64,000 nucleotides of DNA. It comes from Cristatella mucedo (lineage: Eukaryota > Bryozoa > Phylactolaemata > Cristatellidae). The stretch spans positions 1,351,001-1,415,000 of the forward strand of contig WPIO01000100.1 of the NCBI GenBank assembly GCA_009760855.2, in the 5' to 3' direction. The notes beneath the pieces are model-generated. The model saw only the letters and a program-made list of their open reading frames with translations. It ran no database searches and was not told the DNA's origin. The position numbers and the translations under genes were made by a program. This document shows positions 55,621-64,000 of this stretch, one piece after another (position 1 is the first letter of the stretch; the number at the start of each line of letters is the position of its first letter).

Positions 55621-56179
55621 CTTCATCAGAAAGACGCACAAAGAGTCAACGCGACGTGACCTAGGCTCGGCATGCTCGAGTATATCACATGTGAAAACGT
55701 GGACATTATACACACACGTGCGCGCACGCGCATGTATATGCAGGCAAGCCTAGTCGGCATGTCTGGCTGGAAATATCTACTCGAGCGCATCTCACGAGCA
55801 GGTAGCTAGCGGCAGGGCAAGAGCGTTTGAGAATTAGGCATGAACACAGGATGTACTGATGCAGAAGGCACCTTCGCGATCCAGAAGTACAAGCATCTTG
55901 ATCCTGGACTAAGAAGTTGGTCTGTAGTATCACTGAATGAGATGTGCCGCCGTAGAGCCTTGCAATGTTAGCAAGCTATTCTACGAGACCACTCAAGCGC
56001 ATGCATATTGCTAAAAGAAAGTTTGAGGAATAGAATGTTAACGCAAAGTGGACAAGATGACGACGGTAAACAACCTGAGATGCATGATCTGAGCAATCTG
56101 AAAAATTATGAAGACGGTAAAGGTCGGCTGACTTTACAGTCCATTTACATACCAGCAAGAGAGCATTAGCGACAATCAC
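55621..56179. other. Ig-gene intron, nothing recognised
   Basis: A short CA/CG run lies at 55710-55735. No exon or repeat family was recognised. Confidence 0.4.
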
Positions 56180-56280
56180 TCCCCATTGCAGTGAGCTACA
56201 AGTGATAGCAACATGCCGGACTCGAACCTACGACCTGCCAGCACCTTGCCCCTGAGCTAAGACGCGTACACAATAAATGC
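56180..56280 (-). repeat. SINE-C (tRNA-like) copy
   Basis: On the minus strand: cttagctcaggggcaaggtg (box A region), then gtaggttcgagtccggcatg (box B region) and gctatcacttgtagctcact. The spacing fits a tRNA-derived SINE. The stems do not make a good tRNA cloverleaf. Confidence 0.6.
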
Positions 56281-56384
56281 TTAGTAGTAGAACTTCTCAG
56301 CTCAAAAGCCGCGCGGCTTAGGAGCCGATAAGTTCTCTGCTGCTGCTTTTGTTTTGTACAGGTACGCTACTCTTATGAAATAAA

Positions 56385-57167
56385 TATATTTTCAGCTTCA
56401 TAACATTGCTAAAATTCGGGCTTGTTTAGATAAGGATACCACGTCCAAGTTGGTCCATGCATTCGTGACACCCCGTCTCGACTTCTGCAACTCACTGCTC
56501 ACTGGCCTACCGGCGTGTGCGATCAGGCGATTGCAGCTGGTGCAAAACTCTGCAGCTAGGCTTGTCTGTCGTGAGCGTCGTAGTTGCCGCATCACACCAC
56601 TTCTCGCCGACCTGCACTGGCTACCAGTCAAGCAACGGATCGACTTACAGGTTTTGTTGCTCACTTTTAGGTCACTTTATTCTTTGGCTCCAGCCTATCT
56701 CTCCGACATACTCCCCCACCAGGCCAAGCATCGTACCACCCGCTTTTCAGAATCCAACAGGTTACCAATACCTCGTACAAAGCTCAAATCTTTCGGAGAC
56801 CATGCATTTAGTTCGTATGCTCCCAAAGCCTGGAACTCCCTCCCGATCTGCATCAGAACATCCCCTGACCTGACCACATTTAAAAAGAATTTAAAAACAC
56901 CTATTTAGGACAGCATTTAGTAGGTCCCTGTGATTCGTCCTTCGTGTGCTTATGCATGCTGACACTGTGCATGATGCCACTAACCACACTTGCATGCTGA
57001 CCCTGTGCATGTCACCCCTAACCATGTTATTCATTTTGCTTGTTTGTCAAGCATGATTTTACTCACCATTCAATTGCATTTCCATTTGCTGCAAATGTAA
57101 AGCGCCTAGAGAGAGATTGAGTTCTCTGAGGGCGCTTTATCAAGTGCATTATTATTATTATTATTAA
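56385..57167 (+). mobile_element. LINE-A 3' end, young copy
   Basis: Open frame 56450-56908 of 152 codons (LLADLHWLPVKQRIDLQVLL, PKAWNSLPICIRTS), 3' UTR, terminus gcgcctagagagagattgag and an (ATT)n tail. Very similar to the copy at 62955, so the two share a recent source. Confidence 0.93.
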
Positions 57168-58847
57168 ATGCACAATAAAATTTAATATCTCGCGCTGGTA
57201 CGAATAGGATAAGCCAGCAGCCGGGTGGAACTCAAGTCCGTCGATGGCTGCATACCAGAGCTCGAGGCTGGGCTGCATACCAGAGCTTACTTTACTTCCA
57301 GCGTCGACGCTTTTCATTCAAATTAGAAAACCTCTCTAGCGCCGCCACTACATCCCTTGGAGGCATAGGCCTATCAAAATCAGGCCGAGTTAGGAGTCAC
57401 GTGTGCCCATCACGTGTGCCCATCGGGAGGCACCGACGCCGAGGTTTCTCCTTGCCTTTTATCGTCGCTTGTCAGTTTCGTGTGTGTGCTGCGCCCCACT
57501 CGAGAAGTGTTCACCGAGCATGGCTCGTGCCTTTGTGAAAGAAGGCAAAGCTCTTAGCCAGCTCTGTTGTTTAGCAAGGCAAACTGATCGCTCTCAAATA
57601 GCAGCTTTCATATGGCTTGCACAAGCCACCTGCTCTCGTTCGTTGGCGCTATAAGTCTCCACGGAGCAAGCGTACAATGGAGCCAGCACATCAGCCAATC
57701 GACTCCAGGCTCCGTCATCCTAGAACGATTGCCGTAATGGCTATCCCGTGGCTTAAGTATTGAAGCAACTCACAAAGTGATCTCGATTCCATGAAGGTGG
57801 CATGCATGACGAAGATAATATAAAGCTGAGGAAAATGTTCGTGTGCCGCGTTAAAATAATTATGAATAATTATTATTTGACCAACCGAAAGCTTGCAGAA
57901 CGTTCACAGAAGGTCGTGGACAATGATGGTCTTTATTTTGAATGGTAGTTGTATTTGAATGAATTCTTCCGTTAAAAATTCATTGTTGCATATTTGGCAC
58001 ACGAAACTTGTCCTCGGCCTTATAACTAATAAATATGTAAAGGACGCCAAGTGAATCGAACCTATTTCTAAGCACTTTAAAAGTCTGTAAACGAAGAGCA
58101 TCGATTCACTAGCAAGTGTCCGCAAGCACGCGCACGTTGAGAATCATTCGACCGGACTGAGCAAAATGCTGCGTAAATTGGCAGGTGGATCCTTAGCACT
58201 GCCATTCTGGGCTTCCAACCATCGACCTTGAACTGAACGCCAGTTTCACTGCACGCTTTGACGATGGAGATACAATGGCCGAGCAGGGTTTTTCATAGTC
58301 ACCCTACCCACTCCTCCTGTCCCACTAGCTGTAATCTTAGCTTCGCGCCGTGCAACCTCTGTCCTTGGCCTCGTCAGTCAGTTGGACATCGATTCGATGC
58401 TTTAATTGCATTCTGGTAAACTACCGACGAGAGTCGCTACAGGCAGTACCAGAATGCATGGACGCACTGTAATGCGAGGGGGGAGGCTTCTGCCTGCTCA
58501 TTTGCAAATCAGTTTCGGAAAACCAGTGGAGCCGCCCGGAGAAGATTCTAGATCGCCTGAGCTTCGATGGCCACCTCTTTCCTGCCGACCGAAACTGCCG
58601 CAGGTGGCACCAGCAGTAGTGCGAGCGGCTGGGCCCTACAAACTCTCTCTCTCTCTCGTGGAGAGAGGTGACGCGAAGGATGCTCCACCGGCCAGTGAGT
58701 GAGCTATGGCACACTACTCTGCATCAAAGCAGGTGCACAGTCCTCTCGCAAAATTTGTGCAAAGCTGCCCGGACAGAAGTTCGTGTATTACATTCACAGC
58801 GAGCAGCGCATTCCCTTAACCAGCCAACGCCAACCGAAGCCAAGTAC
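57168..58847. other. Ig-gene intron, nothing recognised
   Basis: Small tandem duplications only (cacgtgtgcccat twice at 57399-57424; ggctgcataccagagct twice near 57247 and 57270). A 21-base CT/GAGA patch lies at 58643-58668. One minus-strand frame near 58560-58650 looks Ig-like but does not fit (see rejected list). Confidence 0.4.
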
Positions 58848-58981
58848 CTGCACGATAACGTCTCCTGCACCGACGTCGCTAACCGTACACCGAGTGGTGG
58901 TTGTAGAGTCGTAAATATAAGCACCGGCACCGCTGTCATAAGTGGCATCCGTTGACACAAGTACGGCAGCAGCCTGCAAGC
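58848..58981 (-). CDS. Ig-gene exon, first half of Ig2
   Basis: The reverse strand reads acceptor (tctttcgactgtag), two bases completing a Gly codon, then LQAAAVLVSTDATYDSGAGA, YIYDSTTTTRCTVSDVGAGD, VIVQ, then donor gtactt. TTTTRCTVSD is the strand-B Cys pattern, and GDVIVQ leads into strand C in the next exon. The 134 bases equal 2 + 44 codons. Other acceptors nearby (gttag, gccag) would give the wrong frame or a stop, so this start is chosen by phase and by its pyrimidine tract. Confidence 0.78.
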
Positions 58982-59038
58982 CTACAGTCGAAAGAGTCAA
59001 TCTGGCGCTCTAACCCTTGAGCTCCGAGCAGCCGGCCA

Positions 59039-59061
59039 GAGAGAGAGAGAGAGAGAGAGAC
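59039..59061. repeat. Short (GA)n run
   Basis: About 22 bases of GA, CU in the transcript, in the intron about 60 bases upstream of the exon at 58981. Confidence 0.9.
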
Positions 59062-59162
59062 GGCGACAGTAGTTGACGAGAGCAGTCGCCGTGGAAGCAA
59101 CAGCAGCGATCGCAGCCATTGCGGCCGCAACCGGCTGTAATCGAGACCGCGAGCTCGCTCAC

Positions 59163-59255
59163 CTGCTGAGAGCACAGAGTCGTCCGTCAGCTTCCCTGCG
59201 GGGACGACTGCATTCACCGAACAGCGATAGGTGCCAGCATCGGCGGGCTGGAAAT
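59163..59255 (-). CDS. Ig-gene exon, end of Ig1 (DAGTYRC)
   Basis: The reverse strand reads acceptor with a strong pyrimidine tract (gtgtttttctttcag), two bases completing an Asp codon, then FQPADAGTYRCSVNAVVPA, GKLTDDSVLSA and one base, then donor gtgagc. Asp-x-Gly-x-Tyr-x-Cys is the textbook strand-F signature of a V-type Ig domain. With the exon at 61302 it reads TLTITDFQPADAGTYRC. The 93 bases equal 2 + 30 codons + 1. Confidence 0.93.
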
Positions 59256-59402
59256 CTGAAAGAAAAACACCGCATTTGCACGCTTGCGCGCGTGCCTGAG
59301 CCCTGACGACGAATCGAACGCTTTCCCGCCGACAAGTCAAACGCAGCACATGTGCACAGCCAACCGACGAAGGATGCTCTCAGCTGGAGGGAAGGGGCCT
59401 AT

Positions 59403-60050
59403 GGTCCGTGCAATCAGGCACTTACAGCCGGTGCTAAACCCTGCAGCTAGGATCCTCTGTCGTGAGCATCGCAGTTGCCACATCACACCCCTTCTCACCT
59501 ACCTGCACTGGGTCCCAGTCAAGCTAATCAGCAACGCATCGACTTCAAGGCTGTGTCGCTGACTTTTAGGTCATTTCATTCTTTAGCTCCAGCCTACCTA
59601 TCAGATCTACTCCCTTGACAGGATAAACATCGTATCATCCGATTTTTGGAATCTAATTGTTTACCTATACCTCGTGCAAACCTCAAATCCTTTCGAGACC
59701 GTGCCTTTAGTTCGTATGCTTCCAAAGCCTGGAACTCACTTCCGACTTCCGTCACATCTTCTGACTTGCCCACATTTAAAAAAAATTAAAAACGCACCTA
59801 TTTATCACAGCACTTAGTGGGTCTCTGGGATTCGTCCTTTAGGTGCATATGCGTGCTGACACTGTGCATGCTGCCACTAACCACACTTGCATGCTGACTC
59901 TGTGCATGTCACCCCTAACCATGTTATTGTTGTTTATTGAGCACGCTACCATTAACCTTTCGATCATGCTTCCTTTGCAACAAATGTAAAGTGCCTAGAA
60001 AGAGATTAGGTTGTCTGAAGGCACTATATCAAATGTATTATTATTACTGT
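59403..60050 (+). mobile_element. LINE-A 3' end
   Basis: ccgtgcaatcaggcacttac, cacatcacaccccttctcac, gcttccaaagcctggaactc, terminus agtgcctagaaagagattag and an ATT tail. Frames are broken. Confidence 0.9.
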
Positions 60051-60149
60051 GAGCAGCGATATTAGCTCCGGCTATAGCCGGTATGGTAATCAGCAATAGC
60101 AGCGACATGAGAAAGTCCTTATAACCATCCTTGGCGGCCATTTTTTCGT

Positions 60150-60301
60150 GCTGACACTGAATGTTACCACTAAGACTGGTATGCATGCTGTGCCATCGCA
60201 CACGTTACCACCAACCGCATGGTCATGCTTCCTTTAAAACACATGGAAAGTGCCTAGATTAAATTCTCTGAGGGTGCTATACATATGCATTATTATTATT
60301 A
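60150..60301 (+). mobile_element. LINE-A 3' UTR, second tail
   Basis: tgctgacactgaatgttacc, gcatgctgtgccatcgcaca, aaagtgcctagattaaattc, gggtgctatacatatgcatt and an ATT tail. An older copy or a duplication of the 3' UTR next to the previous copy. Confidence 0.75.
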
Positions 60302-60324
60302 CAACTGCTACTTAAAAAAGAGAT

Positions 60325-60482
60325 GGAGGTTTGTTTGGCCCTGTGGTTAAGGTGTTCGTCCCGATCAAGGTCAAGGTGAATGTGTTCGTAGTTTGAGGTC
60401 GTGGGTTCGAGCCCCGTGGCATATGTGAAGAGCCTAAATAGAGAGCAAGTTCTTTTAGAGCGCTATACAAATGAATTAGATA
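60325..60482 (+). repeat. SINE-A copy
   Basis: gtttgtttggccctgtggtt, aaggtgttcgtcccgatcaa, gaggtcgtgggttcgagccc, gtggcatatgtgaagagcct, gagcgctatacaaatgaatt. It carries a 20-base insertion between the boxes. Confidence 0.85.
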
Positions 60483-60639
60483 TATAGTTTGAGCTGAATG
60501 TGCCTGAGTCACATGAATAGCCTTTGTAGATTTTGAATCTCTTGACCAGAGGTACGCTCGTCTGATCAGCTGACTTTTGCCAGCCTCGTCCATACATGGC
60601 GAAATAGAAGAATGACACCAGCTTCCATCTCAGCATTGC

Positions 60640-60745
60640 AGCGGCAATGGTGAGCTGCCATCTGTGCAGGAGTCGAACCTGCCACCGCAGGAAACCAAGT
60701 GCAAGCAAGCACCTTGCCACTGAACTAAGCCCCAATGCAGCTCAA
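60640..60745 (-). repeat. SINE-C (tRNA-like) copy
   Basis: On the minus strand: gcttagttcagtggcaaggt (box A region), then gtggcaggttcgactcctgc (box B region). It parallels the copy at 56180. Confidence 0.6.
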
Positions 60746-60944
60746 GCAGCATGGCAAGTCCTGGGATCACCTACTAGTTTCGTATGAGTCTGCCTAACGG
60801 CCAACTCGGCTTACGATTTTTTTATTGCTAAAGCAGCTGGGATTCCAGCAGTTCACACCCTCGTAGAAGTTTGGCCCTCGTGGGTTTGTGAGAAAATCAA
60901 TGCAGGCAAAAAGCTGGCGTAAGCCTATGCCAGCTGGGGTGTGT

Positions 60945-61301
60945 AATGGTCCATTCCTCCGCTTAAAGACCGTTGGCGACAGAAGCTTTAGCTCTGCAGG
61001 TCCTAGACTGTGGAACTCGCTTCCACAATTCTTACGCAACGACAACTAGTCTCCTACTGCCGACTATGGCTCATCCTTTTCGGCGGTTCTGAGCTGCTAC
61101 TTCCATGCTACTCACTACCTCAATAGCTCTCCTGACTCTGCTGTGCTTCCCACTTTCTCTTTGTTGCGCGAGACGAAGTCTGTTGGCTACCGAATGCGTA
61201 CCGAAAGCCGCTTAGGCTGTGAGTGCGCTATACAAAACTCTCCTGTGTAACACCCACGTGGTCTTTATGACTTTGTGGAGTTACAGACGGAGATGCATTA
61301 C
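60945..61301 (+). mobile_element. LINE-B 3' end abutting an Ig exon
   Basis: ggtccattcctccgcttaaa, gctctgcaggtcctagactg, cgcttccacaattcttacgc, gccgcttaggctgtgagtgc, then gttacagacggagatgcatt and ac. The last bases of its tail form the splice donor of the exon at 61302 on the other strand. Confidence 0.9.
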
Positions 61302-61608
61302 CTGTTATCGTGAGAGTATATTTGACCTCGTTGCCGGAGGTCTGTTTCAGTGTGGAGGCCACATAGCGTGGACTGAGGTTCGTCACGTCCAGCCAAGCCG
61401 TCCCGCCGTACTGCTGCTTGAGCCACTGCTTAACGTTGTTGACCTGGTAGAACGGCTGCTCGTTAATCGTGCACGTAAGCGTGACGGTCGACTTGAGCTG
61501 AGGCTGATTGCTCAGCTGGTCAGACTGGACTGAGACCGAGATATTGCCACCTACCGGGGCGGTGGCTGCGACCAGTGCTGCTGCAACGAGCCAAAAGCAG
61601 ACACGATG
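61302..61608 (-). CDS. Ig-gene exon, signal peptide core and most of Ig1
   Basis: The reverse strand reads acceptor (tagtgtcgtcag), then HRVCFWLVAAALVAATAPVG, GNISVSVQSDQLSNQPQLKS, TVTLTCTINEQPFYQVNNVK, QWLKQQYGGTAWLDVTNLSP, RYVASTLKQTSGNEVKYTLT, IT and one base, then donor gtaatg. The hydrophobic start is the core of a signal peptide whose Met lies in an earlier exon; an in-frame stop precedes the acceptor. TVTLTC and KQWL are the strand-B Cys and strand-C Trp of a V-type domain. N-glycosylation sites NIS and NLS are present. Phase 0 in, phase 1 out; 102 codons plus one base. Confidence 0.9.
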
Positions 61609-61734
61609 CTGACGACACTACGCGAGACAGCACGAAAGTGATTGGACGGTAATAAACTCGCTCAAACCCTGTACGAACCGCTAGCAAGGAGCTCTCGGGC
61701 TACGGCGGCTGGATAAGAAAGGGAATGAGTCCTA
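61609..61734. other. Upstream of the Ig gene, start exon not found
   Basis: No ATG with a matching donor could be identified on the minus strand here. The start exon may lie further up. Confidence 0.4.
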
Positions 61735-61907
61735 CAGCCGTGATGGCACACTAGGTAAGGCGGTTGCTTTCACGACCTCGGTCCCGAGGTCGTGGGTTCG
61801 ATTCCTGCGGTGGGCGATCCTTTATCACCACTGCAAGCGGTGGTGATAGCCGTAAAGGCTCTTCTGTCGCTATACAAAAAGAGGCTATTTAATCAGATAG
61901 GATTTAT
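61735..61907 (+). repeat. SINE-B copy, near complete
   Basis: gtgatggcacactaggtaag, gcggttgctttcacgacctc, gaggtcgtgggttcgattcc, cactgcaagcggtggtgata, gccgtaaaggctcttctgtc, gctatacaaaaagaggctat. The clearest plus-strand example. Confidence 0.9.
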
Positions 61908-62194
61908 TTATTTATTTTTAGCCGACTCGGGTTTTATTGGTCTCAAGACACTTACCAAGTCTGCCGGATCTCCAACGAACTTATAGAGATAGAAACACAG
62001 ACAACACTATCAATGGCTACAACTACGATCACGTGCGACAGGTCAACTTAAAAAGGGCAAACTTCAGCAAAGAATATTCACCGAGACTAAGACTGCTGTA
62101 CAGCTGCTGCCGTACAGTTTGCAGGGCTTTCTGGCGCACATGTAAGTAGAACTTTTCCAAAGGGGTGAACCTAGAGTCAAGTCTGAAAGTGTGG
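61908..62194. other. Nothing recognised
   Basis: Mixed sequence without recognised family. Confidence 0.4.
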
Positions 62195-62352
62195 CCTAAG
62201 CGTCTTAGTCCATGGGTAAGATGCTCGCTCCTCGCGATCCAGGTCATGGATTCGAGCCTTGCAGCTGGCGATCCTTTGTTGCCTACTGCTGTCGGTGACG
62301 AAAGCCGTTTAGGCTCTTCTGCCGCGGTACAAATGAGGCTGTTGAATAAGCC
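62195..62352 (+). repeat. SINE-B-related copy, variant head
   Basis: cttagtccatgggtaagatg, gctcgctcctcgcgatccag, gtcatggattcgagccttgc, ggcgatcctttgttgcctac, gccgtttaggctcttctgcc, tacaaatgaggctgttgaat. Confidence 0.8.
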
Positions 62353-62954
62353 AATCTTATACTTTATCCTGCTTGGAGACTTGTTCGGGTCGGTCAACGA
62401 AGGCCACAAACTTTAGCCTCCTTGTTATGCCTAGGCATGCTTTTGGCAGAATTCGAAGAGCGTGGCCCATAAAAGCGATACTAACAGGGTGAGGCGCATG
62501 AAACCTCTCCTCATAGGACGAGGCTCTTGAACGCGATATCAAACGTTGAACGAGGATAGGACTGCTGGAATAAATCGCACGGCACGGACGAACAGAAATA
62601 TTCGTACTATCACGATTGGCCGGAGGCATTGGCTTAGGCACGGATTTTCTCTTGCCGTTCAAGCGGATTTTACATGTACGCCATGTGATTAATACCAGGA
62701 ACATTCAGGCGTACAGCCGCAGCTCACTTAGCATCAAGAAAAATGGCTAGTACTGCCGACACGATTGGTAAAACCTAGGAGCATTTTCACACTGCTAACA
62801 GGATTTAAATTCGCATTCCTGCGGCGGCACAATGATTGTCGGGACCAGGCGAAGAGTCCTCGAGATATGTTAAGGAAGCCGTACGCTGCTGGCCAACAAA
62901 AATGTCAGTTACTGATAAGCTAAAAATAACGTGTAACAACTTCAGCCAGGCCAC
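62353..62954. other. Nothing recognised
   Basis: No repeat family or splice-supported exon was found. The minus frame 62357-62704 lacks a signature. Confidence 0.4.
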
Positions 62955-63905
62955 GGATGGCAGCAAATTTTCTAAAACTAAACGATGATGAAACTAACCT
63001 ACTAGTTATGGGAAAACCCAGTGTGATTCAGAAATTGGAAAGGCCGACGTTCAAAATTGGCTCTGCCAGCATATCTCTCTCAAAATCTAGCAGTTATGTT
63101 CCAAAGTGACCTCTCGTTAGACGACCACATCAGCTCCACAGTCAAGTCTGCCTACTTTCAGCTACATAACATTGCTAAAATTCGGGCTTTTTTAGATAAG
63201 GATTACACATCTAAGTTGCGGTCCATGCATTCGTGACATCCCGTCTTGACTTCTGTAACTCACTGCTTGCTGGCCTACCGGAATGTGCAATCAGGCGATT
63301 ACAGCTGGTGCAAAACTCCCCAGCTAGGCTTGTCTGTCGTGAGCGTCGTAGTTGCCGCATCACACCACTTCTCGCCGACCTGCACTGGCTACCAGTCAAG
63401 CAACGGATCGACTTACAGGTTTTGTTGCTCACTTTTAGGTCACTTCATTCTTTGGCTCCAGCCTATCTCTCAGATCTACTCCCCCACCAGACCAAGCATC
63501 GTACCACCCGCTTTTCAGAATCCAACAGGTTACCAATACCTCATACAAACTTCAAATCCTTTGGAGACCATGCATTTAGTTCGTATGCTCCCAAAGCCTG
63601 GAACTCACTCCCGACTTGTGTCAGAACATTCCCTGACTTGACCACATTAAAAAAATACACAGTTAGTGAGTCCCTGTGATTCATCCTTCATTTGCTTATG
63701 CATGCTGACACTGTGCATGCTGCCACAAACCACACTTGCATGCTGACCCAGGGCATGTCACCCCTAACCATGTTATTCATGTTGTTTATCAAGCATGATA
63801 TTACTCACGATTCAATCGCGTTTCCCTTTGCCGCATATATATAGCGTCTAGAAAGAGATTGAGTTCTCTGAGGGCGCTTTATCAAGTGCATTATTATTAT
63901 TACTA
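62955..63905 (+). mobile_element. LINE-A 3' half, young copy
   Basis: Starts just after the ADDT region (tggcagcaaattttctaaaa). Frame 63233-63679 encodes LLADLHWLPVKQRIDLQVLL and PKAWNSLPTCVRTFPD. The terminus ctagaaagagattgagttct carries an (ATT)n tail near 63890. Small deletions break the upstream frame. Confidence 0.92.
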
Positions 63906-64000
63906 TAAAATATGTGAATGATTCCGAGCTATATTCTGAGCAGACAAAGAGCCAGTCAAATGTTAGCAGCGCTTATGAAATCCGTAGTTAGTTTTATTTA

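Larger units (their letters stand above)
50363..61608 (-). other. Gene span: three-Ig, probably GPI-anchored protein (start exon missing)
   Basis: Seven minus-strand exons (61302-61608, 59163-59255, 58848-58981, 55398-55620, 55071-55285, 50942-51068, 50363-50472) join in phase into about 402 residues. Numbering from the first codon of the exon at 61608: hydrophobic leader about 1-17; Ig1 with Cys46, Trp62 and Cys114; Ig2 with Cys165 and Cys231; Ig3 with Cys278; hydrophobic tail 377-402 and stop. A cell-surface binding or recognition role is inferred from this architecture only. I do not recognise the gene. The ATG exon upstream of 61608 was not found. Confidence 0.82.

Noticed and set aside
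58555-58650. Minus-strand frame LALLLVPPAAVSVGRKEVAI as a further Ig exon
   Set aside because: It meets a stop (GCGATCTAG) without a convincing donor, and the exons at 58848 and 55620 already join in phase 0 into one Ig domain. A rare alternative exon is not excluded.
60640-60745. Genuine tRNA gene (also 56180-56280, 20278-20425, 61735-61800)
   Set aside because: A and B boxes are present, but acceptor and anticodon stems do not pair well and each is part of a repeated SINE with its own 3' body.

Overview
This is animal (metazoan) nuclear DNA, not bacterial. Evidence is spliced genes with GT-AG introns and matching phases, many LINEs and tRNA-derived SINEs, DNA transposons, and very long microsatellites. 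The species cannot be fixed from the sequence. A calmodulin-dependent cyclic nucleotide phosphodiesterase (PDE1) shows a bilaterian, and the repeat mix suits an invertebrate. There are no rRNA genes, no convincing functional tRNA genes, no CRISPR and no operons.

Region 1 to 30.2 kb, minus strand: a PDE1-type 3',5'-cyclic nucleotide phosphodiesterase. Ten coding exons were placed by hand (30142-30208, 28962-29162, 23255-23327, 22402-22518, 21202-21342, 16942-17042, 14705-14932, 12148-12268, 3195-3276, 1-101). Every junction keeps the reading frame, and the metal-binding and purine-binding motifs are present. The calmodulin-binding N-terminus and the C-terminus were not found; the C-terminus lies beyond base 1. 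One intron uses a GC donor. The introns are packed with LINEs, SINEs, MITEs, a decayed protein-coding repeat, a 1.5 kb CT tract and a SPIN-like hAT element.

Region 30.2 to 49.8 kb: mostly repeats. It holds two CpG-rich blocks (31.1-32.8 and 39.1-40.4 kb), which are possible promoter regions, a degraded Ty3/gypsy pol fragment (36.2-37.8 kb), and a three-level nest of LINE-A, LINE-B and an hAT transposon (44.8-47.7 kb).

Region 49.9 to 61.6 kb, minus strand: a second gene that I do not recognise by name. Seven exons join in phase into about 402 residues: a hydrophobic leader, three immunoglobulin-like domains and a short hydrophobic C-terminus followed at once by a stop, as in GPI-anchored proteins. 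A polyadenylation signal follows. Only the start-codon exon is missing. This is the best candidate for something undescribed.

Region 61.6 to 64 kb: SINEs and a LINE-A copy.

Repeat names used here are local. LINE-A is an L2/CR1-type LINE with an (ATT)n tail. LINE-B is a second L2/CR1-type LINE with a (CATTA)n-like tail. SINE-A, SINE-B and SINE-C are tRNA-derived. SINE-A ends in a sequence like the LINE-A 3' end, which suggests that LINE-A mobilises it.
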